A stretch of DNA of 64,000 nucleotides from Odoribacter sp. AF15-53 (GCF_003479425.1 NZ_QUHC01000001.1:1054001-1118000), one strand, 5' to 3'. Positions 44,191-53,311 are shown, numbered from the stretch's first letter. Translations and numbers: made by a program. The notes: a model not told the origin generated them from the letters alone.

Positions 44191-46122
44191 CTACTCGTAT
44201 TTAATCGCGTCAGGTTTGTAAACACGGTAATCATAAAATCCACTTTTCCGTCGACTCGAAACGTTCACTTCAACACGATGAATATCAGGCGGAGCTTTCG
44301 GGTAAAAAGCAAATCGTATGCTCACGTTCTTCAATATCAGATTATCATTCCGTAGGTTCAAACTAAAACCCACCCCCCAATAGGATTGACTTTTAAGTAT
44401 TGATTTCTCATCCCGGGCCAGCACACCCCAATCCACGAAAGTCGTGATCGAGGCCCGGAATCCTCTCTTGATATAAGGCAAAAAAAGCGTTGTCGACACC
44501 GAAGCCGAAAGGCGTTGGGTTCCCCGGACCGTGTCGGAATCAAATCCCCGGATACTCGCGTCCTCGAAATAAATATAATCATCCGGGTTCCGCTTCGTCC
44601 CCAGAATATAATCGGCATTGCAATAAAAGCGCAACCGATGTCGAGACAGATCATACAAGGGACTGATATATTGCGATCCCAGTTTCAGCACCCCGCTTTC
44701 CGCCGTGTAACCGTTCAGAAAAGTACCGTAAGCCGCGTACCAGGAATAGAATCTCTCCGTGTATTTATTGAACCAAGAATAGCGCCACTCGGTTCCGAGA
44801 TACCCGTATTCCGTGAAATCACTCTTCTCGTACCCGAAAAGCAACGTCCCGGACAAGCCGGAAGGTATATCCTCGGTACGTCCGAAATCATAAACCAAGT
44901 TCGTTTTAAAATACTTGATCTTCGTGAAAGTCAAAGCTCCCATGATGCGATTCCGGTCATAATAATAATGATTGGAATCGCTCGATACCTCCGGACGATC
45001 GACAAAACTGGTACCCGTGTACCGTCCCGTCAGGTAAAAAATCCGGTTATAACTATATTTCTCCGGCAAGTAAAAAGAAGTACCCCCCCAGAAATCCCAC
45101 AACCGGTAATTAAACAGCTCCACGGGCTTGTTAATATCCCGGTCCACGAGCGTCTTCGATGAATACACCCGGCTATAAGCCGCGCCTCCCGCCCATTTCG
45201 TCTTGTAGGTAATAAACTCTTTATCCAGTTCCAAACGCAAAATTTCCTGCTCGTGGGTATTCTCGTATTGCCCGTAAAAATCCATGTGCGACCCCAGTAA
45301 GTTGGCGGCCTTATACTCCACGAGATTCCCCCATTTCTGCTCCTTGCTTCCCCGGAAACTCGCCTGGTAATGGAGCCGATGCCCCAACCGGAACAAGTTC
45401 TTAGTTTCAAGTCCCAGATCCACGGCATTCAAGAAATTACTCCACACCTCTCCCGTCCATGAAAACTCGTCCTTGCAAATAATCACCAGATCAACCTGGT
45501 TCGTGTCACTAGCCACCTTCTCGATACCAATCAAAGCATCATCCACGTTCGACATCTCCTTCAACAACTGCTCGTTCTGTACCAACTCGAAAGGATCGAC
45601 TTTCATGCCCGGCCTTACCGTCAACTGCTTCTTAATCACTCTATCGGCAGACTTCTGATGCACGGAATTAGCCATATTCAAAAACCACTGCAAACTATCC
45701 TGCAAAGGAACCGTGTCATTCACGCTCGTCCCGAAAGGAGGCAACACCTTCACGTAAATATCCCGGATCGTCTTTCCCCGGTAAGGTTTATAGCGATCCT
45801 CACTATTCTCCGTCTCGACAATATCAATATTAAACTTCCGGGGATTCACGAAAATCATCTTGTACAACTCTTTCGTCCATTTCCGGCGAAAAGCCACCTC
45901 TTTAATCTTGGAATACTCATACTGGAGCGTGTCCCGGATCAGGCTGTCCGGCTGGAAAACCACGTTACTCTGCTTCAAGGTATCACGCCACTCTTCCCAC
46001 TCCAACTCGTTCTTTCCACGCACGTCTTCTGATAAAGGTCTTGCATCAGCTCGACTTTCCACGAGTAGTACCCATGCCAGAATCAATATCATACAACGAA
46101 TTATCACACGCTTCTTCTCCAA
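44191..46122 (-). CDS. Omp85-like outer-membrane barrel protein
   Basis: A 643-residue exported protein (signal ending ARADA-type, near residue 27). Residues 100-215 look like POTRA domains (TIRDIYVKVLPPFGTSVNDT, then VIKKQLTVRPGMKVDPFELV). The rest is a beta barrel with many aromatic strand ends, and SIRGFDSDTVRGTQRL near residue 545 is equivalent to the VRGF motif in loop 6 of Omp85 proteins. It could insert or secrete proteins, or handle lipids. It ends a three-gene operon, 5 bases after apbE and after a patatin-barrel gene. The final residue is Glu rather than Phe, unlike a classical BamA. Confidence 0.75.
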   Translation of the reverse strand: MEKKRVIIRCMILILAWVLLVESRADARPLSEDVRGKNELEWEEWRDTLKQSNVVFQPDSLIRDTLQYEYSKIKEVAFRRKWTKELYKMIFVNPRKFNIDIVETENSEDRYKPYRGKTIRDIYVKVLPPFGTSVNDTVPLQDSLQWFLNMANSVHQKSADRVIKKQLTVRPGMKVDPFELVQNEQLLKEMSNVDDALIGIEKVASDTNQVDLVIICKDEFSWTGEVWSNFLNAVDLGLETKNLFRLGHRLHYQASFRGSKEQKWGNLVEYKAANLLGSHMDFYGQYENTHEQEILRLELDKEFITYKTKWAGGAAYSRVYSSKTLVDRDINKPVELFNYRLWDFWGGTSFYLPEKYSYNRIFYLTGRYTGTSFVDRPEVSSDSNHYYYDRNRIMGALTFTKIKYFKTNLVYDFGRTEDIPSGLSGTLLFGYEKSDFTEYGYLGTEWRYSWFNKYTERFYSWYAAYGTFLNGYTAESGVLKLGSQYISPLYDLSRHRLRFYCNADYILGTKRNPDDYIYFEDASIRGFDSDTVRGTQRLSASVSTTLFLPYIKRGFRASITTFVDWGVLARDEKSILKSQSYWGVGFSLNLRNDNLILKNVSIRFAFYPKAPPDIHRVEVNVSSRRKSGFYDYRVYKPDAIKYE

Positions 46123-46127
46123 TAAAA

Positions 46128-47117
46128 TTACTCTTCGTATATTAATGTTTTCAATCTATCGGAAATCCAAACCTCACGTTCCCCCTGTTCATTCTGATAA
46201 ATAAAACAAGCATCAATATGAGGATTTTCTTCCACTATTCTTTTCGCTTCTTTTGTCCCTAAAACCATAAAAGCCGTGGCATACGCGTCCGCTTCCATAC
46301 AAGTGGGGGCATACACGGAAGCACCCAATATATCTTGTTGGACAGGATAACCCGTCTTAGGGTTTATCGTGTGCGAATATTTTTTTCCATCCACCACGTA
46401 AAAACGACGGTAATTACCGGAAGTTGCAAGGGCTCCTTCCCGCAACGCCAACACGAGTTGCAGTTCCCGGTTGGCGGCCGTGGCGTCGTCAATCGGTTTG
46501 TCAATCCCGATATGCCAAGGGCGTTGTTTATTACTTTCACCTCTCACCCGGACCTCTCCCCCGATCTCGATCATGTAATCATGTACCCCGTTCCGGTCAA
46601 AGAACTCGGCAACGAGATCAACCCCTTGCCCCTTGGCGATAGAACTGGCATCCATCTGGATACCTTCCACCTGTTTTATGACCCGGTCTCCATCCAGTTG
46701 CACCTTATCCATTCCCACGTATCGCAATAAAGAATCGACTTTCTCTGCCGAGGGGAGTTTCTCGTTCTTAAACCCAAACCCCCAGACATTCACCAACGGG
46801 GCTACCGTGATATCGAACGCTCCCCCGGTCACTTGATTCACCTCTTTCGCCTTCGTGTACATCGCGATAAAAAGCGAATCCACCTGATCGCTCTCTCCCC
46901 GGTTCCACTTGGAAATCACGGAATTCTTGTTGAACATCGACAACGATTGATTCACTCGCTCCATTTCCTGCCGGATCTCGGCATCGTAATCCGTGTCACT
47001 CCGGTACGAGACATGATACGTCGTCCCGTACACGCCTCCTTCCGTGAAACGATACACATCACGCTGACATCCTACCACCAAAGTCAACACGCAAACCACT
47101 ATCCCCAACTTTTTCAT
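46128..47117 (-). CDS. apbE: FAD:protein FMN transferase (ApbE), lipoprotein
   Basis: A 329-residue lipoprotein (LTLVVGCQRD). ApbE motifs are GGVYGTTYHVSY, FDITVAPLVNVWGFG (about residues 98-112), MDASSIAKGQGVDLVAEFF, IGGEVRVRGES, and the magnesium/catalytic HTINPKTGYP and CMEADAYATAFMVLG. It attaches FMN covalently to threonine or serine residues of extracytoplasmic flavoproteins such as the RNF and NQR subunits. No FMN-acceptor protein is seen in the window. It sits 8 bases after the patatin gene and 5 bases before the Omp85-like gene, an unusual setting for ApbE. Confidence 0.93.
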   Translation of the reverse strand: MKKLGIVVCVLTLVVGCQRDVYRFTEGGVYGTTYHVSYRSDTDYDAEIRQEMERVNQSLSMFNKNSVISKWNRGESDQVDSLFIAMYTKAKEVNQVTGGAFDITVAPLVNVWGFGFKNEKLPSAEKVDSLLRYVGMDKVQLDGDRVIKQVEGIQMDASSIAKGQGVDLVAEFFDRNGVHDYMIEIGGEVRVRGESNKQRPWHIGIDKPIDDATAANRELQLVLALREGALATSGNYRRFYVVDGKKYSHTINPKTGYPVQQDILGASVYAPTCMEADAYATAFMVLGTKEAKRIVEENPHIDACFIYQNEQGEREVWISDRLKTLIYEE

Positions 47118-47125
47118 ATCATCAA

Positions 47126-49315
47126 TTAAAAATAATATCCCAAATTAAAATAAAAACCTAATTTCTTCGACCAGTCCGAGAGGCTGAACATGAAATCAAT
47201 CGGGCCCACGATACTATCGTAGGAATATCCCACTCCCCCGCCGAAAATATCTTGCCCCCCGAATATATCAAAGAAATTCGCTTCCTGCTTGGCATAATTC
47301 CCGGCCAACGACACGTAATGATTACGCCCTATATTATAACGTAACGCGATCTTGGCCACCACCACCGAATTATCAAAGATTTCCAAATGCTGGATTCCCA
47401 AGAAAGGCAATTGCTGATCCACGTATCTCCCGGCAACATCCCCACCCATGCAATTCAAATAAGGATAGGGAACATCATGCCCGATCAAAACACGCCCGTA
47501 TATTGAAGGGATAAACTTCACCCGCCGGGTGATAGACAACACGCTCTCGAAATCCAGACCGATCGCCGAAAACGGGGCCCCGTCATTATACGTGATCAGG
47601 TTATCCGTGTAGAGCGAATAATCCACCTTCAGTGACACACCCCGCGTCGGGTAATATCGTTTGTCAAAAGTCTCCAAATGAGCCAAACCGTAATAACTAA
47701 AGAAACCTTCCGGCTTCACCGTTATATTATGATCCTTGTCCGAAAACAGGAATGACTCGTAATTATAGTACTCGTAGCGAGCCCCCAGTTGCATTTTAAA
47801 ATTACGGAAATAGATATCGGAAACACCCAAATTCACCCGATGAACCCCGTAATCCACGTTATCAGTCTTTTTACCTTTCGTGTAAATATCCAGATTATTA
47901 TATTTGAACATGTAGCCCAACTCAAAGCGCCGCAAGAAAGTATTTCCCAACGAGTAATTCAACTTCACGTAAGGATTCATGCTCAAACGTCCGGTCAACG
48001 AGAGACGCGACCCACGCAAATCCTTGTGGGTAATCGTGGTATTCAGTAAAATTGCCGCCATTTCCTCTGAATCAAAACGGAAACCGAGATTCAACGAACT
48101 CATAGATTTCTGCTTCAAGATCAATTCCAAATTATATACCGGTCCCCCGCTAAGCTTGTAACTCACGCTCGAAAATGCCCCGATCCCGTACAACTCGGCT
48201 ATCGCCTCGTGCAAATCGTCCAACGTGATCCGGCTGTAATCCTTGATCCGGATCTTCTTCCTCAACCACTTCTCGTCCCGCTCGTTTATACCGGACAAAT
48301 GCACGTGCTCGATCATCACCGTATCGTTTACAAGAATTATGTCATCTATAACTCTTTTAGGAGCTTGATTTTCCGGGATTCCCAACTCTTTCTTCAACTT
48401 CATCAACTCGTCCCACTGGCTTCGGGCAACTTCCTCACCTCGCATGATCAACGTGTCGATCGCGCTTGAAGAGAAACTGGCGGCCGAGTAAGGATAAACA
48501 TCCGGCTTGATATAAATATTCACCATTTTCTTGTTCTCCTCGTATTTCTGAATCCCCAGAAAAGAGGTCATCTGATCAATAATCCCCATCACGGACTCCA
48601 ACCCGGCAGCATCCTTCAACTCCGCCTGCACGTCCACCCCGATAATAATATCGGCACCCATGGCTTTGGCTATATCTACCGGGAAATTATTGGAGATTCC
48701 CCCGTCAACCAGCACCATCCCGTCTCTCTTCACGGGAGCGAAAGCCCCGGGGATAGCCATACTCGCACGCATGGCCAAAGGCAGCACGCCACAATCCTGT
48801 ATAACCTCCTTACCGTCCACCAGATTACTGGCCACGCAAGCGAAAGGAATAGGTAACTTCTTAAAATCCAATGAATCATGATAACCGATCGTCAAATCGG
48901 AAAACAGATTGTAAATATTCTGCCCGCTAATAAAACCGGACGGGATTTTCAATTCCCGATTATTCTTTATCGGCACGGAAACCAGGTATTTCTCCGTTTC
49001 CTCCTTCTCCGAGAACGGAAGATTATAACGATACACCTTATCACTTAACAGGAACATCCAATCCTGAGCCCTCACGAGACTGTCCATAATGTGAGAATCA
49101 TACCCGATAGCGTACAAAGCGCCCACGATAGACCCCATACTCGTGCCCGCTATGTAATCAATCGGTATCCCGGCCTCCTCCAACACCTTCAACACCCCGA
49201 TATGCGCCACGCCTTTCGCACCCCCGCCACTTAACACCAATCCTACTTTTTTTCGTTGAGCCTGACCATCTAACACTAAAAATAAAACAAGAAGAAACAC
49301 TAAAACTCGCTTCAT
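47126..49315 (-). CDS. Patatin-like phospholipase fused to a POTRA/Omp85-type barrel
   Basis: A 729-residue exported protein with signal peptide (FLVLDGQAQ). The patatin domain occupies residues 24-280: GLVLSGGGAKGVAHIG oxyanion loop, GTSMG with the catalytic serine (about residue 60), and VDGGISNNFP with the catalytic aspartate. A POTRA-like stretch follows (about residues 320-400), then a beta barrel ending in GFYFNLGYYF with a terminal Phe. This is the PlpD / type Vd layout, where the barrel anchors or exports the lipase. It leads the patatin-apbE-Omp85-like operon. Probable role: outer-membrane phospholipase at the surface or in the periplasm. Confidence 0.88.
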   Translation of the reverse strand: MKRVLVFLLVLFLVLDGQAQRKKVGLVLSGGGAKGVAHIGVLKVLEEAGIPIDYIAGTSMGSIVGALYAIGYDSHIMDSLVRAQDWMFLLSDKVYRYNLPFSEKEETEKYLVSVPIKNNRELKIPSGFISGQNIYNLFSDLTIGYHDSLDFKKLPIPFACVASNLVDGKEVIQDCGVLPLAMRASMAIPGAFAPVKRDGMVLVDGGISNNFPVDIAKAMGADIIIGVDVQAELKDAAGLESVMGIIDQMTSFLGIQKYEENKKMVNIYIKPDVYPYSAASFSSSAIDTLIMRGEEVARSQWDELMKLKKELGIPENQAPKRVIDDIILVNDTVMIEHVHLSGINERDEKWLRKKIRIKDYSRITLDDLHEAIAELYGIGAFSSVSYKLSGGPVYNLELILKQKSMSSLNLGFRFDSEEMAAILLNTTITHKDLRGSRLSLTGRLSMNPYVKLNYSLGNTFLRRFELGYMFKYNNLDIYTKGKKTDNVDYGVHRVNLGVSDIYFRNFKMQLGARYEYYNYESFLFSDKDHNITVKPEGFFSYYGLAHLETFDKRYYPTRGVSLKVDYSLYTDNLITYNDGAPFSAIGLDFESVLSITRRVKFIPSIYGRVLIGHDVPYPYLNCMGGDVAGRYVDQQLPFLGIQHLEIFDNSVVVAKIALRYNIGRNHYVSLAGNYAKQEANFFDIFGGQDIFGGGVGYSYDSIVGPIDFMFSLSDWSKKLGFYFNLGYYF

Positions 49316-49422
49316 ATATTTCAGAATTTTAAATTTCAGAATTTAGAATCAAAAAAGATACCATTCTTCTCGTTCTAAATCATCCAAAAATACAAATTTC
49401 CCCGGATATTAGCAAAGAAATT

Positions 49423-49565
49423 AGTTCATAAGGTTTATAAGGTTTATAAAGTTACGGGTGTCCTTCGGACCGAGTTTGTCGGCAGCTCACGCTGCCGTTG
49501 ACCAAGCGCCCCGCAGGGGTCCATGAACCTTATAAACTTTATAAACCTTATAAACTTTATGAACT
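49423..49565. repeat. Family C cruciform with 31-bp arms and internal hairpins
   Basis: The left arm 49423-49453 (built of GGTTTATAA units) and right arm 49535-49565 are inverted repeats with one mismatch in 31. Between them are three further hairpins: GTCCTTCGGAC, CGGCAGCTCACGCTGCCG and CCCCGCAGGGG. It accounts for much of the 313-base gap 49316-49628. Confidence 0.85.
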
Positions 49566-49628
49566 CTTATATACATTTCTTTTTCTAAATTATTTAGCTA
49601 AATTTGCGGTGGGACTAAAAAATGTAGT

Positions 49629-50780
49629 ATGACGAAAATATTAGTGATTGATGATGAGAGAAGTATCCGCAACTCGATGAAGGATATTCTACAATACGAG
49701 GGACATGACGTCGTTCTGGCAGAAAATGGCCTGGAAGGCCTTGTCTCTGTTAAATCTGAAAAACCCGATATCGTCTTTTGTGATATAAAAATGCCGAAAA
49801 TGGAAGGTATCGAGGTATTGGAACGCATAAAAGAATTCTCGACCGACACCCCGGTCATCATGATTTCCGGTCACGGGACCATTGATACCGCGATAGAAGC
49901 TATCCGCAAAGGAGCTTACGATTTCATCGAAAAACCGCTGGATCTGAACCGGCTCCTGATCACGATAAAGAACGCGACCGACAAACACCAACTGATCCAC
50001 GAGACCAAAACCCTGAAAAACAAGGTCAGTAAAAAATATGACATGATCGGTGAGTCGGAGGCGATCAACCACGTGCGTTCCATGATCGACAAAGTGGCCG
50101 TTTCGGACGCCCGTATCCTGATCACCGGACCGAACGGCTCCGGGAAAGAACTGGTTGCTCACCAATTGCACGAATTGAGTCATCGCAAAGATAACGCTTT
50201 CGTGGAGGTCAATTGTGCCGCCATCCCTTCCGAACTAATTGAAAGTGAACTATTCGGACACGAAAAAGGTTCCTTTACCTCGGCCATCAAACAAAAGAAA
50301 GGTAAATTCGAACTCGCCACCGGGGGAACGCTCTTTCTCGACGAGATCGGCGACATGAGCTTAAGCGCCCAAGCAAAAGTATTAAGGGCTTTACAAGAGC
50401 AAAAAATAACCCGTGTCGGCGGGGATGCTGATATCAACGTGGACGTGCGAGTCATTGCCGCCACCAACAAGAACCTGAAAGAGGAAATCAAAAAAGGAAA
50501 TTTCCGGGAAGACCTCTATCACAGGTTAAGCGTGATCATTATTGACGTGCCACCCCTAAACCAACGCTTGGAGGACATCGAGGCCCTAGCCTCCCATTTC
50601 CTGACACAAGTATGCACGGATATGGGTATCGCTCCCAAGAGTTTATCTCCCGATGCTATCTCGGCTTTAAAAGAGTGCGAATGGACGGGTAATATTCGTG
50701 AACTACGTAACGTCGTAGAGCGATTAGTCATTCTCTGCGGGAATACGATCACGGGAGAAGACGTAAGAATGTATCGTTGA
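49629..50780 (+). CDS. Sigma-54-type response regulator (NtrC-like) without DNA-binding domain
   Basis: A 383-residue protein. The receiver domain (residues 1-120) holds the acidic pocket (DDE near residue 8), phosphoacceptor CDIKMPK with Asp near residue 52, and EKPLD for the conserved lysine. The AAA+ domain (about 140-370) shows Walker A GPNGSGKE, the sigma-54 contact loop written GSFTSA instead of GAFTGA, Walker B GTLFLDEIGD, and the arginine-finger segment NFREDLYHRLSV. It stops after VVERLVILCGNTITGEDVRM, so no C-terminal Fis-type helix-turn-helix is present. It may act on sigma-54 holoenzyme without site-specific binding. No sensor kinase is adjacent. Confidence 0.88.
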   Translation: MTKILVIDDERSIRNSMKDILQYEGHDVVLAENGLEGLVSVKSEKPDIVFCDIKMPKMEGIEVLERIKEFSTDTPVIMISGHGTIDTAIEAIRKGAYDFIEKPLDLNRLLITIKNATDKHQLIHETKTLKNKVSKKYDMIGESEAINHVRSMIDKVAVSDARILITGPNGSGKELVAHQLHELSHRKDNAFVEVNCAAIPSELIESELFGHEKGSFTSAIKQKKGKFELATGGTLFLDEIGDMSLSAQAKVLRALQEQKITRVGGDADINVDVRVIAATNKNLKEEIKKGNFREDLYHRLSVIIIDVPPLNQRLEDIEALASHFLTQVCTDMGIAPKSLSPDAISALKECEWTGNIRELRNVVERLVILCGNTITGEDVRMYR

Positions 50781-50785
50781 GAGTT

Positions 50786-50886
50786 GCCTTCGGCAAGTTA
50801 CAGGTTTGCAGGTTACAAGTTACAAGTTACAAGTTGTTACCATAACTTACAACACCTATTTCCTGAACCTGTAACTTGCCGAAGGC
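50786..50886. repeat. Family A inverted repeat, copy 4 (after the NtrC-like gene)
   Basis: Perfect 21-bp arms, GCCTTCGGCAAGTTACAGGT plus T (50786-50806) with the complement at 50866-50886. Between them are three tandem TTACAAG units. It starts 5 bases after the stop codon. Confidence 0.85.
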
Positions 50887-50929
50887 GATTCTAAACAATG
50901 TAGAATTTAGAATGAAAAAAGAACATGAG

Positions 50930-50985
50930 AATTGTGCGAGGAAATCACTTAATCCGAAATCAAAAAATCAAGAAATGAGCCGGGC
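50930..50985. repeat. Family B palindromic repeat, partial copy 4
   Basis: GTGCGAGGAAATCACTTAAT then CCGAAATCAAAAAATC and AAGAAATGAGC. It matches the right half of copy 2. It is embedded between two family A blocks. Confidence 0.6.
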
Positions 50986-51004
50986 TTTGTGTCATAGCAT
51001 TAAC

Positions 51005-51062
51005 TTGCAACTTGCCGAAGGCAAATATAACCTGTAACTTGTAACTCGCCAAAGGCGATCCT
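51005..51062. repeat. Family A half-sites directly before hydF
   Basis: AACTTGCCGAAGGC and AACCTGTAACTTGTAACTCG followed by CCAAAGGCGATCC end 3 bases before the hydF ATG, where a ribosome-binding site would be expected; none is visible. Confidence 0.7.
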
Positions 51063-51065
51063 ATC

Positions 51066-52250
51066 ATGAAAGACAACAAACTACACATCATATTACTAGG
51101 ACGGAGAAACAGCGGGAAAAGTTCCCTGATCAACGCCCTGACAGGTCAGGACATATCCATCGTTTCGGATGTTGCCGGAACAACAACCGACCTCGTGAAA
51201 AGAAGCTATGAAATCCCGGACTTCGCGTCCGTTATATTTATCGACACGGCAGGAATTGATGATACCGGAGCCTTGGGACAAATGCGTGTGGAAAAAACAC
51301 GTAACGCGATCTCTCAGGCTGACATCGCCCTGCTGGTCATCACCGACAATCAATTCGGGGAATATGAAAAAGAACTGGCAGAACGTTTCAAAAAACTGAA
51401 AATCCCGTTCCTGATCATCCACAACAAACGGGACGAAATGCCCTTGCAAACCTCGCTAAAAGACGATTTATCGAAAACCTATAATTGTCCGGTCATTGAT
51501 TTCTCAACCCGGGAAGACAACACGACCGCCATCTTGGAAGCCTTGAAAAGCGTGTGGAACAAGGATAATACCCCGAAATCTCTTATCGGCGACCTACTCT
51601 CGCCGGGCGATATCGTGCTACTGATTACCCCGATTGACTCGGAAGCACCTGCAGGACGCCTAATCCTGCCCCAAGTGCAAATGATCCGGGACATTCTCGA
51701 CAATCATTGCACCTCGATCGTGCTACAACCCGAAGAGATCACCCCGTTTCTCGAAAAAACGGGCATTCGCCCTCGTGTGGCCATAGCCGACAGTCAAGTA
51801 TTTAAAAAAGTAGCCGCCATCATTCCCCCCGAAATTCCTCTCACGAGTTTCAGCATCGTGCTGGCCCGCCACAAAGGAAATTTCCCGGCCTACCTGAACG
51901 GGACACCAAAAATTGAAGAACTACGGGAGGGTGACCGTATACTCATGCTCGAATCATGTTCTCACCACGTCTCTTGCGAAGACATCGGCCGCCATAAAAT
52001 CCCTCGCTGGTTACAAGAACATACCGGAAAGAACTTCCAATTTGACTTCATTGCCGGACTGGATGCCATCACTCGCCCGATCACCGATTACGCCATGGTC
52101 ATCCAATGCGGGGGCTGCATGATTACCGGGAAACAACTCAAAAACCGCTTGCAACCCGCCATCGACGCCGGAATCCCCGTCAGCAACTACGGCATGACTA
52201 TCGCCTACCTGCACGGAATCTTCAAAAGGGCAATTGAAATCTTTAAATAA
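51066..52250 (+). CDS. hydF: [FeFe]-hydrogenase maturation GTPase HydF
   Basis: A 394-residue maturase. The N-terminal GTPase domain (about 1-170) has G1 GRRNSGKSSL, G2 GTTTD, G3 DTAG and G4 NKRD. The middle is the dimerisation domain. The C-terminal cluster domain has SCSHHVSCEDIGRHKIPRW and QCGGCMITGKQLKNR, giving the CxH...CxxC ligands; the residue before CGGC is Gln where many HydF proteins have His. HydF is the scaffold on which the two-iron subcluster is assembled by HydE and HydG before delivery to the hydrogenase. Neither partner nor the hydrogenase is in the window. Repeat elements border the gene on both sides. Confidence 0.92.
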   Translation: MKDNKLHIILLGRRNSGKSSLINALTGQDISIVSDVAGTTTDLVKRSYEIPDFASVIFIDTAGIDDTGALGQMRVEKTRNAISQADIALLVITDNQFGEYEKELAERFKKLKIPFLIIHNKRDEMPLQTSLKDDLSKTYNCPVIDFSTREDNTTAILEALKSVWNKDNTPKSLIGDLLSPGDIVLLITPIDSEAPAGRLILPQVQMIRDILDNHCTSIVLQPEEITPFLEKTGIRPRVAIADSQVFKKVAAIIPPEIPLTSFSIVLARHKGNFPAYLNGTPKIEELREGDRILMLESCSHHVSCEDIGRHKIPRWLQEHTGKNFQFDFIAGLDAITRPITDYAMVIQCGGCMITGKQLKNRLQPAIDAGIPVSNYGMTIAYLHGIFKRAIEIFK

Positions 52251-52251
52251 T

Positions 52252-52420
52252 GCCTGCGGCAAGTTACAGGTTTGCAGGTTACAAGTTACAGGTTTCTACC
52301 CCCTCCGGCTCCCCCTTACCCAGGGGGAGAGTTGAAATCTAAAATTAGCGAGTGCCCTTTGTGGGCAGGAACAACTTGTAACCTGCAAACTTGTAACCTG
52401 TAACTCGCCGCTCGCGGCGA
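52252..52420. repeat. Family A composite repeat filling the hydF-PorT gap, with a family D insert
   Basis: GTTTGCAGGTTACAAGTT (52270-52287) faces AACTTGTAACCTGCAAAC (52373-52390), with extra GTTACAGG units outside and GC caps GCCTGCGGC and CGCCGCTCGCGGCG. A family D block (52296-52331) lies in the loop. The element runs from one stop codon to the other. Confidence 0.85.
52296..52331 (-). repeat. Family D GC-rich element, copy 1
   Basis: Contains CTACCCCCTCCGGCTCCCCC then TTACCCAGGGGGAGAG. The reverse complement recurs at 56460-56495 and 59330-59365. Confidence 0.75.
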
Positions 52421-53311
52421 TTAAATCGTAAACCCGAATCCCACCGCGAAAGGCCGTAATTCCGGGGCCCTGTTCTTGTTAAACATCTCCGTCAATGAAT
52501 AATTTCCCCAGATACATACCCCCCGATACCCGACGCGAAGCGTGTAGTCCGCCTTGAACGGAACCATACCGTAACTACCGGATTCCTTCATTTTCCGCTT
52601 ATGTCCCTTGTCGCTGGTATAAACCACCTTCGTCTTAGAGTGAAGACGAATTCCCCCGATGATACCCGTTGACACGTACGCTCTTCTCCGCTTGGTAGCC
52701 GGGAACTGTTTTTCCAACATCAAAGGAATCGTCAGGTACAAGGTCTTGAACGTGCTACGTTTCACGTCTGTAATTCCCCACTCGGACAAAGGCACAGCAT
52801 GTAACATCTCTCCCTTGGCCCGCCGCACCGTGATATCTCCGTCCAAACACAACCGGGAATAATCCAATCCCATTCCCGTGAATATCCCGAAACTCTGCCG
52901 AGGATTCAATCCAAAACTAAACTTCATAAAATTAAACTGCATCGTGAAAGAACTTGCCCAATCCAATTCCATGAATTTATCGCCCCCGTACTTGGAATAA
53001 TTCGTTTTACCGAAATTCACGAAACCGAAATAAAACCCGTTCCAATGCCCCCGGAATTTGTTAGATCGCGGTCTAGGATTTATCGGATGAAACCCGAAAG
53101 GAGAAGGAATACTGACCGTCTGCACCTGTCCCTCGCGCACGTTATTATCCCAAATAATCATTTCCGTATCCTTATCAATCGTATCAACGACCTGTTTTTT
53201 CTCCCGGATCGTATCTTTTCGCCACCCGTCATTAACGATCACGCTATCTTTCTGGGCCGAAGCCGACAACACACACACCATTAATGTTATAAAAGCTGCT
53301 ACTGTTTTCAT
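52421..53311 (-). CDS. PorT-like outer-membrane beta-barrel protein
   Basis: A 296-residue exported protein (signal ending VLSASAQ). After about 75 residues of linker (including MIIWDNNVREGQVQTV) there is an 8- to 10-strand barrel with paired glycines and aromatic ends (GHWNGFYFGFVNFGKTNYSK, SFGIFTGMGLDYSRLCLDGD), closing with AVGFGFTI. It resembles PorT/OMP_b-brl proteins of Bacteroidetes. It is the last gene of the operon with the triple-repeat protein, ECF sigma factor and anti-sigma-like protein, 54 bases downstream of the latter. Specific role unknown. Confidence 0.72.
   Translation of the reverse strand: MKTVAAFITLMVCVLSASAQKDSVIVNDGWRKDTIREKKQVVDTIDKDTEMIIWDNNVREGQVQTVSIPSPFGFHPINPRPRSNKFRGHWNGFYFGFVNFGKTNYSKYGGDKFMELDWASSFTMQFNFMKFSFGLNPRQSFGIFTGMGLDYSRLCLDGDITVRRAKGEMLHAVPLSEWGITDVKRSTFKTLYLTIPLMLEKQFPATKRRRAYVSTGIIGGIRLHSKTKVVYTSDKGHKRKMKESGSYGMVPFKADYTLRVGYRGVCIWGNYSLTEMFNKNRAPELRPFAVGFGFTI

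Noticed and set aside
50781..50790. The repeat after the NtrC-like gene as the cause of loss of its helix-turn-helix domain
   Set aside because: The protein ends cleanly in a sequence typical of short Bacteroidetes homologues as I recall them, so insertion damage is not needed to explain its length.
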